Shown: positions 41,840 through 50,837, counted from the stretch's first letter. The stretch is 64,000 nt of DNA from AG25 sp035517615 (GCA_035517615.1 DATIYM010000019.1:32818-96817); one strand, 5' to 3'. The notes: generated by a model from the letters alone, not told the origin. Program-made: numbers and translations.

Positions 41840-42493
41840 TTAGTTCGCGGGCGCCGGAATTGGGATGGTCGTGATGGTGATCTCGGCGTTCGGGGCGTAG
41901 TACTTCCAGTTGCTCGTCAACCCGGTGTCATCGAGCTTCACCTCGAGCCGCAGGAGATCGCCCGAGCGTTCCCTGACGTACCATCGGAGCAGCGCATGCT
42001 CGAGCCACTTGTCATCGCGGCGGTAGCGGATGCGCGACATCCCGAGCGCATTCTTCTTGTCTTTGCCGAGCAGCCAGTGCTTGCAGGGAATCGTGCTGGG
42101 CCGCGTGGAGTCGTCGGGTGCCGCCTGGGGCGGATCGGCGCACTTGTCGCTCAGGTCGTGAAACGTGAGCCAGAAAGCAGGCTCGGTGGCGCCGTCCGTG
42201 GGAACATCAGGAATGCTGTCCGGCGGGCCCTCGGCGGGCTTCGCATTCAGGTGGGCTCGATACCAATCGAACAGGACCTCGAGTCCCACCTCGTTCTTGT
42301 ACATCCGAAACCAGCGTGGAGCCGATGCTCCCGATGCTTGAACGCTAGCGAGGTGCACACGCTCCGCCGCCGTATCGGGCGCTGAGCCCGGGACAACCGG
42401 CACATCCGCGCCGCGATGCGGGATCTGGGACGCGACTGGCGCGGCACCGAGCGTGACTGCAAAAACAGCGACCAATGCATAACGAGCGATCAC
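41840..42493 (-). CDS. Exported hypothetical protein
   Basis: A 217-residue predicted periplasmic protein with a signal peptide (VIARYALVAVFAVTLGAAPV-A). The mature part contains two cysteines (DKCADPP and TIPCKHW) that may form a disulfide, and a C-terminal beta-rich section (LLRLEVKLDDTG, AEITITTIPIP). I recognise no family. The start is uncertain: GTG 42493, GTG 42502 or TTG 42526 are all possible. It begins the unit hypothetical - HAD - upp. Confidence 0.7.
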   Translation of the reverse strand: MIARYALVAVFAVTLGAAPVASQIPHRGADVPVVPGSAPDTAAERVHLASVQASGASAPRWFRMYKNEVGLEVLFDWYRAHLNAKPAEGPPDSIPDVPTDGATEPAFWLTFHDLSDKCADPPQAAPDDSTRPSTIPCKHWLLGKDKKNALGMSRIRYRRDDKWLEHALLRWYVRERSGDLLRLEVKLDDTGLTSNWKYYAPNAEITITTIPIPAPAN

Positions 42494-42693
42494 GTGGTCC
42501 ACAGTGCCGAGAGAATGGGAAGGCAATGTAGAGGCGCGCGGCGGTGGGCGGCAACGGGCGGCAGCAGGGATCCGCTCCAGCTCCGCAACGCCTTCTGTTC
42601 CTACTGCAACGCTCCGAGCCAGGCCGAGAGAATGAGGACCGGGATCGCGCGGAGCAAATTGGCTCCTCGAAATTGCCCCATACTACGAGGCGC

Positions 42694-42699
42694 TATATT
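42694..42699 (+). promoter_or_regulatory. TATATT -10 box, leaderless start for ppa
   Basis: TATATT is followed by seven bases and then GTG 42707. A TTGCCC lies 15 bases upstream. No Shine-Dalgarno lies between, so the transcript probably starts at the GTG. Confidence 0.5.
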
Positions 42700-42706
42700 C
42701 CCGGCC

Positions 42707-43279
42707 GTGATCCACCCTTGGCACGACCTCGCACCGGGCAAACACCCGCCGGAAGTCGTCACGGCAGTGATCGAAATTCCCGGCGGAGGACGCAACAAAT
42801 ACGAGCTCGACAAAGAAACCGGGCTGTTCCGGCTGGATCGGGTGCTGTATTCGGCCGTGCACTACCCGGGGGATTACGGCTTCATCCCCCGCACACTCCA
42901 CCGTGACGGCGATCCCTGTGACATTCTGGTGCTGATCAAGGAGCCCACGTTCACGGGCTGCATCATTGACGTGCGCCCGGTGGGCATGTTGCGCATGCTC
43001 GACCTCGGCATTCCCGATGACAAGATCATCGCAGTGCCGGCTCAGGACCCGTTCCAGCACGAGTACTTCGATATCGCCGATATCCCCGGTCACGTGCTCA
43101 AGGAGATCGAGCATTTCTTCCAGATTTACAAGGACTTAGAGGGTAAGCGCGTGCAGACTGTGGGCTGGGAAAAGAGCGAAATCGCGATGCGGGAAGTATC
43201 GGATGTCATCCGCAGTTATGGCGAGCGGTATGGCAGCGGCGTAGCAAGCCATTCACATCGAATCGCGCGCGGCGCTTGA
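42707..43279 (+). CDS. ppa: Inorganic pyrophosphatase
   Basis: Soluble family I pyrophosphatase, 190 residues. EIPGGGRNKYELDKETG near residue 22 and the metal-binding signature DGDPCDILVL (about 67-76; Asp residues of DxDPxD) are intact. The N-terminus HPWHDLAPGKHPPEVV is typical of this group. GTG 42707 is chosen because the upstream frame has no family similarity and a -10 box sits 7 bases before. A 52-base gap separates it from the next small gene. Confidence 0.95.
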   Translation: MIHPWHDLAPGKHPPEVVTAVIEIPGGGRNKYELDKETGLFRLDRVLYSAVHYPGDYGFIPRTLHRDGDPCDILVLIKEPTFTGCIIDVRPVGMLRMLDLGIPDDKIIAVPAQDPFQHEYFDIADIPGHVLKEIEHFFQIYKDLEGKRVQTVGWEKSEIAMREVSDVIRSYGERYGSGVASHSHRIARGA

Positions 43280-43332
43280 AAACATTGGAAAAAGGGGTAG
43301 GTTCTCACGTTTAGCCCTTCAATGTGCGCCCC

Positions 43333-43587
43333 ATGACGATCAAGAGACGAGAGCTGAAGAGCCCCGACGAGCTGCGTCGTTGGATCGACGACAATGCGCG
43401 TTCCGCATCCCTCGTGGAAGAGGGCCCAGCATCCGGGGAATTCCGCATTGTGCGTCAGCCACCCAAGACGGGTGTGGCCAACTGGCGCGCGGCGGATGAA
43501 CAGCCCGAGCGCGGCACGCGCGCACGCTGGAGTACGGCCCTCCGCTCGGCGATCCGCCGAGCGCAGCTGGAGTTCGATCTGCGCTAA
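43333..43587 (+). CDS. Small hypothetical protein
   Basis: An 84-residue, basic, soluble protein (TIKRRELKSPDELRRW at the start; WSTALRSAIRRAQLEFDLR at the end). No signal, membrane segment or known motif is visible. Same strand as ppa and 53 bases behind it; GTG 43324 would add three residues. It is bounded downstream by a strong hairpin. The coding bias fits the neighbours, but I cannot assign a function. Confidence 0.6.
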   Translation: MTIKRRELKSPDELRRWIDDNARSASLVEEGPASGEFRIVRQPPKTGVANWRAADEQPERGTRARWSTALRSAIRRAQLEFDLR

Positions 43588-43605
43588 GAACTAGTTGAGC
43601 CCCCA

Positions 43606-43650
43606 AAAACTCGAAGCGCGTCACCATGCCTGGCACGGTGACGCGCTTCG
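43606..43650 (-). terminator. Terminator between convergent genes, main direction minus
   Basis: A 14-bp perfect stem (43612-43625 with 43637-43650) closes an 11-base loop. Read on the minus strand it is followed by GTTTTTGGGGG, a T-run that fits termination of the PDZ-protein gene. On the plus strand no T-run follows. Confidence 0.85.
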
Positions 43651-43667
43651 CTTCGTGAGGTTCTGGT

Positions 43668-44693
43668 TCAGCCGCCGGCGTGCACCGTGACCATCAGGTA
43701 GCGGCCGCGCCGCAGTAAGTCGACCTGCGCGGGATGCGCGCGGTCAGCGGCAGCGGCACGCAGCGCATCGGGCGTGGCGCGCTGGCCATTGATCCGCAGG
43801 ATCACGTCACCCTTGCGGACGGGCGCCCAGGACGAATCCGCGTCGAGCACCAGGATTCCGCCACGGCTCTCGGCGCCGAAGTAATCGGTCAACTCGTCCG
43901 TGACCGCGGTGGTCCGAATTCCCGGAATACTGGTATCCGCTACCGGACCAGCGGGCACTGCGGCTACTGCTGCGGCAGCGGGAGCCGCCATAGCAGGCGC
44001 CGGCGCTGGCGGGAGTGGCGGCGGGGCCTGGCGCGTTGCTTGTAGCCGCCGCTCAATCAATCCGAGCTGTCCCTGTACCCACATCAACGTGTCGAGCGGC
44101 AGCGGCTTGGCCAGCGTGTCTTCCATGAGCCGCTGGACCTGATCCCGGGCCTCGCTCACGATTTCAATGACGCTCGCCACCGTGAGTGGGTGCGCGGTGG
44201 GGTCTGCGACAACCATCGGCGCCGCGGCCGGAGCCGCTTTATGCGGCACCGCCACGAAGACCGTGCGATATTTCCCGCCGCCGAACAGGCGGAGCGCCAC
44301 GGAATCGGACGCACCACGCACGACTTCGGCCATTCTGCGCACCGCGTCGTCACGCGCCTCGCGGCGTCCTACCGAGGCCGCTCCAATCCGGACGCTCGTA
44401 CCGTTGGCATCCGCAATGCGGTTACCGGGTTCGACGCCGCTATGCTGCGCGGCGCTCCCCGCCGCGACCGAGGCGACGAGCAGACCGAGCGTGTCGCGAT
44501 CGGTACCGGATGTGGTCACCGTGATCCCGAGCGTCGTGCGTAGGGCGTCGGCGTCGGCCGAGGCATTACTGGGCCCGGCCGCCGGCGGCCCGGCCGGTGC
44601 ACCGGCCGGAGCGGGGCGGTTGACGCTCACCTGGCCGGAAAGCGGCGTCATGAGTGCAACGAGAAAACCAAACGATAACGCAATCCGATTCAT
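43668..44693 (-). CDS. Exported PDZ-domain protein
   Basis: A 341-residue protein with a signal peptide (MNRIALSFGFLVALMTPLSGQ region). Two PDZ-like domains are visible: about 50-150 (LGITVTTSGTDRDTLGLLVASVAAGSAA, in part) and about 255-341 (YFGAESRGGILVLDADSSWAPVRKGDVILRING, in part). They are joined by a helical section and an alanine/proline-rich linker. No protease domain is attached, so it probably binds protein C-termini in the periplasm. ATG 44693 shares a base with the stop of the NlpC-like gene (TAATG). Confidence 0.85.
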   Translation of the reverse strand: MNRIALSFGFLVALMTPLSGQVSVNRPAPAGAPAGPPAAGPSNASADADALRTTLGITVTTSGTDRDTLGLLVASVAAGSAAQHSGVEPGNRIADANGTSVRIGAASVGRREARDDAVRRMAEVVRGASDSVALRLFGGGKYRTVFVAVPHKAAPAAAPMVVADPTAHPLTVASVIEIVSEARDQVQRLMEDTLAKPLPLDTLMWVQGQLGLIERRLQATRQAPPPLPPAPAPAMAAPAAAAVAAVPAGPVADTSIPGIRTTAVTDELTDYFGAESRGGILVLDADSSWAPVRKGDVILRINGQRATPDALRAAAADRAHPAQVDLLRRGRYLMVTVHAGG

Positions 44694-46000
44694 TACTGGG
44701 CTCGCGGAGACGGGGGAGCATGATCCGGCGGGTCGGGTGACTCGTCGGTTGGCGACGCGACAGGCGCGCGGATACGGCACGCCGCCACAAGGTGATCGGA
44801 GAACCACTTTCCGCGCTCTCCTTCGGTCAGGACATCATAACGTACACCGCCACCACTCGCAGTCGAATGAATGATGCGGTCACGGCCGGCGTAAATCGCA
44901 ACGTGGTCAATGACGCGGCCTTGATTCGCGAAGAAGAGCAGGTCGCCGGGGCGGAGCGAATTGGAGCGCAAGCCGACGGCATCACCCATCGCCGCGATCT
45001 GACGCGCGGTGCGGGGCAGGCGTACGCCTTCCTGGGCAAACACATATTGCACGAAGCCGCCGGCATCCAAACCCGTCTGGGGGTTTGTGCCACCCTGGCG
45101 ATACGCCGTGTACAGCAGGCCTTCCGCGTCATCGAGAATGCGTGAAGCGAAGCGTGCGCTAGCCGCATCGACCGGAGGTGCAACCCCCCGAGGGGCGGGG
45201 CCGGTCGGACCGGTCGTGGTCTTCTTCGGAACCTCGGTTTTTACGGGCGGCTGGTGATGGCCAAAGCCGATCGTGAATCCCAGGCTGTACTCGAGATTAT
45301 CCTTGAATTCACCCGTCGGTGTGTGATCGCTGCCAAACGGATGGCGATAGCGCGCTTCGCCCTGGACGCCGAGCTGTCCGAACAGGTCGTGGTGCAGCCC
45401 CACGCCGTAGCTCCAGGTGCCATATGTCGTATCCGGAGATCCGATGGGATGCACGCCGTAGCCCCCGACACCACCGAATACGTAGGGCGAAAAGCCGATC
45501 AAGGCCCACTTGAGCGAAGGCATCGCACGCATGGGCTCGAGGATCAGGTCCGCACCGGCCGACCACGCGCCGAGCGTGGTGTGCGAGCTACCGGGCGTGA
45601 CGACCGAGGTGCTGTCGTTCTGCAGATTCATCGCGCCGGAAACGCGCAGACCAATCACGCCACCGTATTTCGTGAAGCCGATCCCGCCGAACAGCGGACT
45701 CCCGGACGGGCCTTTCCGTGCTGCAAACCCCTCGAACATCCAGGAGGGAAGCGAGCCAGTGTCCTGCGAACTGTTGTCCTTCGGACTGGTGGCTCTCTGC
45801 TGTGCTCGAATCGGGCTGCCGATGGGAAGGGAAACGAGGCCGAGCGCCGCGAGGGCGGCGGTGAACCATGAGATTTGTTGATCCGCCAGCACTGTCGTCA
45901 CACCAATGTTCGTTCGGACGAGAACGTTCGTGTTCGCGCGGTCGGGCAGGCATTGCCCTTTGTGACTATTCAACTTGCGTTTCAATTGCGCACCGCGCAT
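44693..46000 (-). CDS. Outer-membrane-like beta-barrel fused to NlpC/P60 domain lacking catalytic Cys
   Basis: A 435-residue exported protein. A hydrophobic signal is at about 44-67, giving a long N-terminal region if ATG 46000 is the start; AGGAAAA lies upstream, but a GTG near residue 34 is a possible alternative. Residues 85-250 are glycine/aromatic-rich beta strands resembling a small outer-membrane barrel. Residues 278-410 are an NlpC/P60 domain (DDAEGLLYTAYRQGGTNPQTG, LPRTARQ, SLRPGDLLFF, DHVAIYAG). The usual DCSGF is DAGGF here: Ala313 (codon 45062-45064) replaces the nucleophile, while His366 is kept. It is probably a peptidoglycan-binding and not a cutting protein. Confidence 0.8.
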   Translation of the reverse strand: MRGAQLKRKLNSHKGQCLPDRANTNVLVRTNIGVTTVLADQQISWFTAALAALGLVSLPIGSPIRAQQRATSPKDNSSQDTGSLPSWMFEGFAARKGPSGSPLFGGIGFTKYGGVIGLRVSGAMNLQNDSTSVVTPGSSHTTLGAWSAGADLILEPMRAMPSLKWALIGFSPYVFGGVGGYGVHPIGSPDTTYGTWSYGVGLHHDLFGQLGVQGEARYRHPFGSDHTPTGEFKDNLEYSLGFTIGFGHHQPPVKTEVPKKTTTGPTGPAPRGVAPPVDAASARFASRILDDAEGLLYTAYRQGGTNPQTGLDAGGFVQYVFAQEGVRLPRTARQIAAMGDAVGLRSNSLRPGDLLFFANQGRVIDHVAIYAGRDRIIHSTASGGGVRYDVLTEGERGKWFSDHLVAACRIRAPVASPTDESPDPPDHAPPSPRAQ

Positions 46001-46186
46001 GAGAGTTTTTTCCTTAGAGCGAAGCCCCGTTGAGTACCCCGGTGCATTCGTTTGTTCCAGGACAATGACGGACACACGCATCGGAAGGACACCGTCCCGT
46101 GGCAGTTCCCTAAGCGGCGCTTCCGGAGACAAGAATACCCGCATCCCGGCCGCGAACGCTAGTCGTCCCCAACAAGGCCGCAACCC

Positions 46187-46804
46187 ATGAGCGCAAAAAT
46201 CGTTCGCGACACGCTGATCCTGCTCACCACGATCGACCCAATCGGGGCGGTCCTGATATTCGCCTCTCTGACGGCGAAGCTCAATGCCCACGAACGACGC
46301 GTGCTTGCCGGGCGGGCCACGATCATTGCCGCGGTCGTGCTAGTGGCGTTCCTGGCGCTCGGGCAGCTCGCCTTGGGCGCCATGCATATCTCGCTGAATT
46401 CGTTTCAGCTCGCGGGCAGCTTGTTCCTGCTGTTGTTCGGGATTCAAATGACCTTCGGAGACATCACGCAACACTCGACCAGCGAAGGCGCCCCGGGCCA
46501 GGATCCCGCGGTGTTTCCCCTCGCCATCCCGGCGATTGCGTCACCGGGCGCGCTGCTCGCGGTCGTGGTGCTCACGGATAACACCGTGCATTCCGTGGGC
46601 GCCCAGGCCGTGACGGCCGGAGTGCTGCTCGTGATCCTTGCGCTCACCTACGTTGGAATGCGGTTCGCTGAACCGCTGCTGCGTCTGCTCGGTCAGAGCG
46701 GGGGCGCCGGGTTGATCCGCATCCTGGGAATGCTCTTGGCCGCGCTGGCGGTCGAGATGTCAGTCGAGGCGCTCGGCCAACTCGGGGTTATCGCGGTGCC
46801 GTAG
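46187..46804 (+). CDS. MarC family integral membrane protein
   Basis: A 205-residue protein with six predicted membrane helices. The opening LILLTTIDPIGAVLIFASLTA, the central PLAIPAIASPGALLAVVVLTD and the terminal IRILGMLLAALAVEMSVEAL match the MarC/UPF0056 family, whose role is unsettled. It stands alone on the plus strand. Its last 112 bases overlap the 3' end of the UPF0104-like gene on the other strand. Confidence 0.92.
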   Translation: MSAKIVRDTLILLTTIDPIGAVLIFASLTAKLNAHERRVLAGRATIIAAVVLVAFLALGQLALGAMHISLNSFQLAGSLFLLLFGIQMTFGDITQHSTSEGAPGQDPAVFPLAIPAIASPGALLAVVVLTDNTVHSVGAQAVTAGVLLVILALTYVGMRFAEPLLRLLGQSGGAGLIRILGMLLAALAVEMSVEALGQLGVIAVP

Positions 46805-47646
46805 GGATTCCGAGCCGGTGGCGATCGCTTGCCCGACGCACGTCGCCACACCACGCATAGCATCGCGGCGCCGACGAGGGCCGCCAATCCCCAGGTGTAA
46901 AACCGCCAGACCAGCAGCAATTGCCCGATCCCACGTCCCGCGAGTGCCGGGGTGAACAGCCCGGCGAATGCCAGATCGACGGCGCCAGCGCCCCCGGGCA
47001 TCGGCAAAACACTCTGGGCGAAGAGCAGGGTGAACGAGCCGACAAACAGCATTTTCATGTCGGCCCCCGGGACGCTGGCCGCGAGCACAGGGAGGAGGGC
47101 GGCGCGCGACACGATGCTGATGACCGTCCAGAGACTCATCCGGACGAGGATTCCGGGCGTGCGCTTGAAGGCGTCGTGCAGGCAGCCGGCGTAGGAATGC
47201 CCGTGACCGAGGAATCGGCTCAGCCAGATGACCAGGAGCACACCCACCGCCGTCGCGAGGGCGACGATGATCATGATCACTCGCGCGAGCGGTATGGTCA
47301 GCAACATCGCGATCCGGTGCACCCAAGGACCGCTCACCGCTCCGGGCCAGCGCACGAGTATCAGGCTGATCGCGAGAATCATGACGGCATCGACGCTCAG
47401 TTCGGTGGCGAAGGCCGCCAATACTCGCGTCCCGCTCGACGCTTGCTTACGAAACGCGAGAAATCGCAGCGGCTCTCCGCCCCAGCGTGCCGGGGTGATG
47501 CCGGCGAGTCCATCGCCGCACGTATTGATGAGGGCCGCGCCCCAGATCGACCCCGGGAGCAGCAGGCGAATGCGAAAGGCGCGCGCGAGAATGTCGACGA
47601 GCACGAGCGTCAACAGGACAGCGTGCTGTACCAAACCGATGCGCAA
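46693..47646 (-). CDS. UPF0104 / lysylphosphatidylglycerol synthase-type membrane protein
   Basis: A 317-residue multi-helix membrane protein of the UPF0104 (AglD/MprF membrane-part) family. TPARWGGEPLRFLAFRK near residue 52 and LPMPGGAGAVDLAFAGLF near 210 are the conserved loops. It starts at TTG 47646, close behind the PAP2 gene, and lacks the first helix seen in most relatives; either the start is unusual or the protein is N-terminally reduced. The last ~37 residues are read from sequence antisense to marC. Possible role: lipid flipping or transfer in the surface-glycolipid operon. Confidence 0.82.
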   Translation of the reverse strand: MRIGLVQHAVLLTLVLVDILARAFRIRLLLPGSIWGAALINTCGDGLAGITPARWGGEPLRFLAFRKQASSGTRVLAAFATELSVDAVMILAISLILVRWPGAVSGPWVHRIAMLLTIPLARVIMIIVALATAVGVLLVIWLSRFLGHGHSYAGCLHDAFKRTPGILVRMSLWTVISIVSRAALLPVLAASVPGADMKMLFVGSFTLLFAQSVLPMPGGAGAVDLAFAGLFTPALAGRGIGQLLLVWRFYTWGLAALVGAAMLCVVWRRASGKRSPPARNPYGTAITPSWPSASTDISTASAAKSIPRMRINPAPPL

Positions 47647-47650
47647 GCTG

Positions 47651-48565
47651 CTACGCCGCTTCAGCTCCGGCGCGCGGCAGTCCGAACGCCGGAAGCTTGA
47701 GACGGAGCGCGGGCCGCTCGGTCTCGAGCGCCGGAACCACGAGTCCCTGGAGCACGAGGCCGAGTATCGCGCCGGTCACGGCGTCGAGGACGAAATGATT
47801 CTGTGTGTACACGGTTGCCGGGCCTACCAATATCGCCAGGAAGGTCAAGAGCCACGCGCACCAACGAGGGCAGTGGCGCCATCCCAGCCACGCGAGCGTG
47901 ATGGCTCCCGCCACGTGCGTGCTGGGAAAGGCCGTCCCCGCCGCGTCGCCGTTCGCCTGGAGCCAATCATTGAGCGCGCGGAACACGCCGCCGGCACCGG
48001 GCCCGGCGAACCGCGGGAATTCCGCCATGGCCATCGGCCCGACGGTTGGAGCGCTCGCGTACAGGAGGTACGCCGCCGCATATGTGATTCCCACACGAAG
48101 CAGCGTGTCCCGAGTTACCGAGCGTTGTCGGCGCGAAAACAGGTAGACGACCAGCAGGAAGAAGGACAGGTAATAGCCGAAGTAGACCCCCTGCATCAGC
48201 TCGCTGAACCAGGCTGCCGGCATCAGCGGAGCCCAGACGGCGTTCAAGTTCACGGTAAAGAACGCGTGGTCGAACGCGGCGAGCAGCGCGTCATTCATTG
48301 CACTGCCCACGAGCGCGCAGTGAATCCCGAGCTCTCGCCAGAAAACGAGCAGCCAAAGTGCCGGATACAGCTCGCGCAGCACCGCCACCCAACCTCGGAG
48401 TGCGCCGGCGCGACCGAGCAGCACGGGCAGGCACAGGCCCACGAGATGGATGGCGATCATCCAACGCGCAATCCCGCCCCCGGTCTCGAGCGCGAGTGGC
48501 AACCACACAACGATGAGCGCCGCATTGTAGAGGAGCAGCACGCCATCGATCGGCAGAAGGTTCAT
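47651..48565 (-). CDS. PAP2-superfamily membrane protein (Aur1/Ipt1-like)
   Basis: A 304-residue protein with about eight membrane helices. The PAP2 signature is seen in AGTAFPSTHVAGAITLAWLGW (AFPSTH, about 218-223) and HFVLDAVTGAILG (His and Asp, about 262-266); the first lysine-containing motif is weak. The segment YASAPTVGP before the signature resembles the inositolphosphotransferase-like PAP2 group. It could move a phospho-headgroup between lipids or remove a lipid phosphate. ATG 48565 overlaps the sterol-desaturase gene stop (ATGA). Confidence 0.82.
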   Translation of the reverse strand: MNLLPIDGVLLLYNAALIVVWLPLALETGGGIARWMIAIHLVGLCLPVLLGRAGALRGWVAVLRELYPALWLLVFWRELGIHCALVGSAMNDALLAAFDHAFFTVNLNAVWAPLMPAAWFSELMQGVYFGYYLSFFLLVVYLFSRRQRSVTRDTLLRVGITYAAAYLLYASAPTVGPMAMAEFPRFAGPGAGGVFRALNDWLQANGDAAGTAFPSTHVAGAITLAWLGWRHCPRWCAWLLTFLAILVGPATVYTQNHFVLDAVTGAILGLVLQGLVVPALETERPALRLKLPAFGLPRAGAEAA

Positions 48566-49365
48566 GCTTCCCGCTCGGGCTCGAGAGTTGGGCGAAAGGC
48601 GTAGGCTTGCTGCACGAAGTAATCGAGCGGGAAGCGCTCGGGATATTGCACATAGGCGAGGCCGTAGCCCCGCGCCTTCCGGCAGCCGCGGTCGGGGAAA
48701 AATGCCGTGCCGAACAGCCAATCCCACCAGGCAAACTTGGTGGCAAAGTTCTTATCGTACGCTGCTCGATCGGTGGCGTGATGCCAGCGGTGCATTTCGG
48801 GCCCGTTAACGACGTATTGCAGCGGACCCAGCCGGACGTCGAGGTTCGCGTGAATGAACATGCCCCAGATGGCGCTGATCGCACCCTTGATGACCGCGAC
48901 CGGCGGCGCGGCGCCGAGCAGGACAATCGGCGCGAATTCGACGGACTGGTTTATCAGGATTTCGAGCGCGTGCGACCGCACCCCTGATAGCCAATCCACC
49001 TGCTGTACCGAATGGTGCGCCTCATGCAGGCGCCAGAGCCACGGAACCCGATGCTGCAATCGGTGGAACCAGTAGATGTGGAGGTCGTGGGTGACGAGAA
49101 AGAATGCGATCTGGGCGATAACTGGCCACCCGGCGAGCGCGCCCAGGGAAGCGAGAGTGGAGTGAGCGTCGAGGAATTGGATCATCCGTCCGATCACAAT
49201 GCCCAGGACGTAGCTCTGCACCACGCAGTACAACACGATGTCGATCCAAAAGCCGGTGCGGAATGCCGGCTGCCCACGGTTGTAGGGAAACCGTCGCTCG
49301 AGCAGCATGAACCCGACTCCCGACACGACCACCGCCAGGAGGGTCCAGCGCTCGACGGAATTCAC
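48562..49365 (-). CDS. Sterol desaturase / fatty acid hydroxylase family protein
   Basis: A 267-residue integral membrane di-iron oxygenase. The histidine clusters are HDLHIYWFHRLQH (about 92-104), HEAHHSVQ (about 113-120) and HRWHH (about 192-196), the complete set for metal binding. Hydrophobic helices flank them. Substrates in the family include fatty acids, sterols, carotenoids and sphingoid bases; here the operon context suggests a membrane lipid. GTG 49365 overlaps the KdsC-NeuB stop (GTGA). Confidence 0.88.
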   Translation of the reverse strand: MNSVERWTLLAVVVSGVGFMLLERRFPYNRGQPAFRTGFWIDIVLYCVVQSYVLGIVIGRMIQFLDAHSTLASLGALAGWPVIAQIAFFLVTHDLHIYWFHRLQHRVPWLWRLHEAHHSVQQVDWLSGVRSHALEILINQSVEFAPIVLLGAAPPVAVIKGAISAIWGMFIHANLDVRLGPLQYVVNGPEMHRWHHATDRAAYDKNFATKFAWWDWLFGTAFFPDRGCRKARGYGLAYVQYPERFPLDYFVQQAYAFRPTLEPEREA

Positions 49366-50837
49366 GCGTGCGCGCTGAGCGGGGCTGGCGTGGGAGTGCG
49401 CCGCAAACGCTTCAAAGCGCCCAGCTCGCTCTGATACACGCGCTTCACCCCGTCTCCCAATCCTTCTTCTATTGCGCGGACATCGCGTACCAGGCGAAAC
49501 AGGCCGACCACTTCAACCGAGGCTGCCTGGTCCGACCCCCACATGCTGCGGTCGAGCGTGATATGCCGTTCGAGGAACGCCGCGCCGAGCGCGACGGCGG
49601 CATAAGTCGTGGCCAGGCCCGTCTCGTGTCCGGAGTAGCCAACCGGCACGCCCGCGTACCGGTCGCGGAGTGTGGCGAGGGTGCGGAGGTTCAACTCCCG
49701 CGGCGGGCAAGGATAGGTGGAGGTGGTGTGGGCGATCAGGAGCTGGCCGCCGTCGAGTGTCGCTAGCGCAGCATCGATCTCGTCCATGGTCGACATTCCG
49801 GTCGACACCATCAGCGGCTTGTCCGTTTCCTGCATGCGACGCAGCAGGTCGTGGTCCGTCAGCAGCGCGGAAGGCGCCTTGAAGAACGGCGGGTCGAAGG
49901 CGGCGAGGAACGCCACGGATGGCTCATCCCAGCAGGATGCCGTCCAGGCGATACCGCGGTCGCGACAGTAGCGGTCGATCTCGGCGTACTGAGAGAAGTT
50001 CAGCTCGACTTTCTGGCGGTACTCGAGGTAGCTGAGGCGCCCCCAGGGCGTGTCGCGCTCGATGTGCTGCTGATCCTTCGGAACGCACAGCTCCGGGGTG
50101 CGCTTCTGGAATTTGACGCAGTCGCAGCCCGCCGCGACGGCGCCGTCGATCAATTTCTTCGCGATCTCCACCGAGCCGTTGTGATTGATGCCGATCTCCG
50201 CGATCACATAGACGGGTTCACCATCGCCGATCGCACGGTTGCCAACCGGAATCCACGCCCGGCGCGGTGGGGGTAGCAGACGCATGCGGGCGCCGGGCGC
50301 CGCGCCCGTCTGGTCCGGTCCATCCTGGCGATCGGCCCGCGCCCGCGCGGCCAGAATCAGCTCCGCGACTTCGCGCAACGCTCCCGCTCCACCCGCCGCG
50401 CGGCAGACGTGGTCAACGGCATCGCGCACCACGGGCTCGGCGTCGGCCGGGCAGGCGGAAAACCCCACCGCGCGAATCGCCTCGAGATCATTTACATCGT
50501 CGCCGACATAGGCCACCTCGCAGAGGTCCAGTTGGCGCCGCACGGCAATGGCCGCGATCGTCCCGAGCTTGTCTTCGATTCCGAGGTGGGTTTCGCTGAG
50601 GCCGAGCTTCTGTGCCCGCCGTGCCGTGATCAGCGAGTGCTCATGGGAGATGATGCCGGTTTCGATTCCCGCCGCGCGGAGCCGTTCAACGCCCATGCCG
50701 TCGCGACGCGAGAAGCGCAGCAGCTCTTCGCCTGCTTCCGAGTAGTACACGTGCCCGTCGGTGAGCACGCCATCGCAGTCGGTCAATACGAGGCGGACGT
50801 TGCCGAGCTCGGTAGAGCCGTTCCTCGAGATCACCAT
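49362..50837 (-). CDS. KdsC-like phosphatase fused to NeuB-like synthase
   Basis: A 491-residue bifunctional protein for a nonulosonic or ulosonic acid. Residues 12-165 are a KdsC-type HAD phosphatase (TDCDGVLTDG with Asp20/Asp22; GDDVNDLEAI at 112-121). Residues 205-470 are a NeuB/SpsE TIM barrel (EIGINHNGS at 214-222, KFQKR, TGMSTMDEI, GYSGHETG, ERHITLDR). The C-terminal SAF (antifreeze-like) domain that normally completes NeuB is missing. Separate synthase and phosphatase genes are usual; here one chain could make and dephosphorylate the sugar acid. ATG 50837 overlaps the previous gene by 7 bases. Confidence 0.9.
   Translation of the reverse strand: MVISRNGSTELGNVRLVLTDCDGVLTDGHVYYSEAGEELLRFSRRDGMGVERLRAAGIETGIISHEHSLITARRAQKLGLSETHLGIEDKLGTIAAIAVRRQLDLCEVAYVGDDVNDLEAIRAVGFSACPADAEPVVRDAVDHVCRAAGGAGALREVAELILAARARADRQDGPDQTGAAPGARMRLLPPPRRAWIPVGNRAIGDGEPVYVIAEIGINHNGSVEIAKKLIDGAVAAGCDCVKFQKRTPELCVPKDQQHIERDTPWGRLSYLEYRQKVELNFSQYAEIDRYCRDRGIAWTASCWDEPSVAFLAAFDPPFFKAPSALLTDHDLLRRMQETDKPLMVSTGMSTMDEIDAALATLDGGQLLIAHTTSTYPCPPRELNLRTLATLRDRYAGVPVGYSGHETGLATTYAAVALGAAFLERHITLDRSMWGSDQAASVEVVGLFRLVRDVRAIEEGLGDGVKRVYQSELGALKRLRRTPTPAPLSAHA

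Noticed and set aside
42527..42706. Possible tRNA or small RNA in the 180-base gap before ppa
   Set aside because: I could not fold a cloverleaf or find a T-loop GTTCGA-type element; only the -10 box is supportable.
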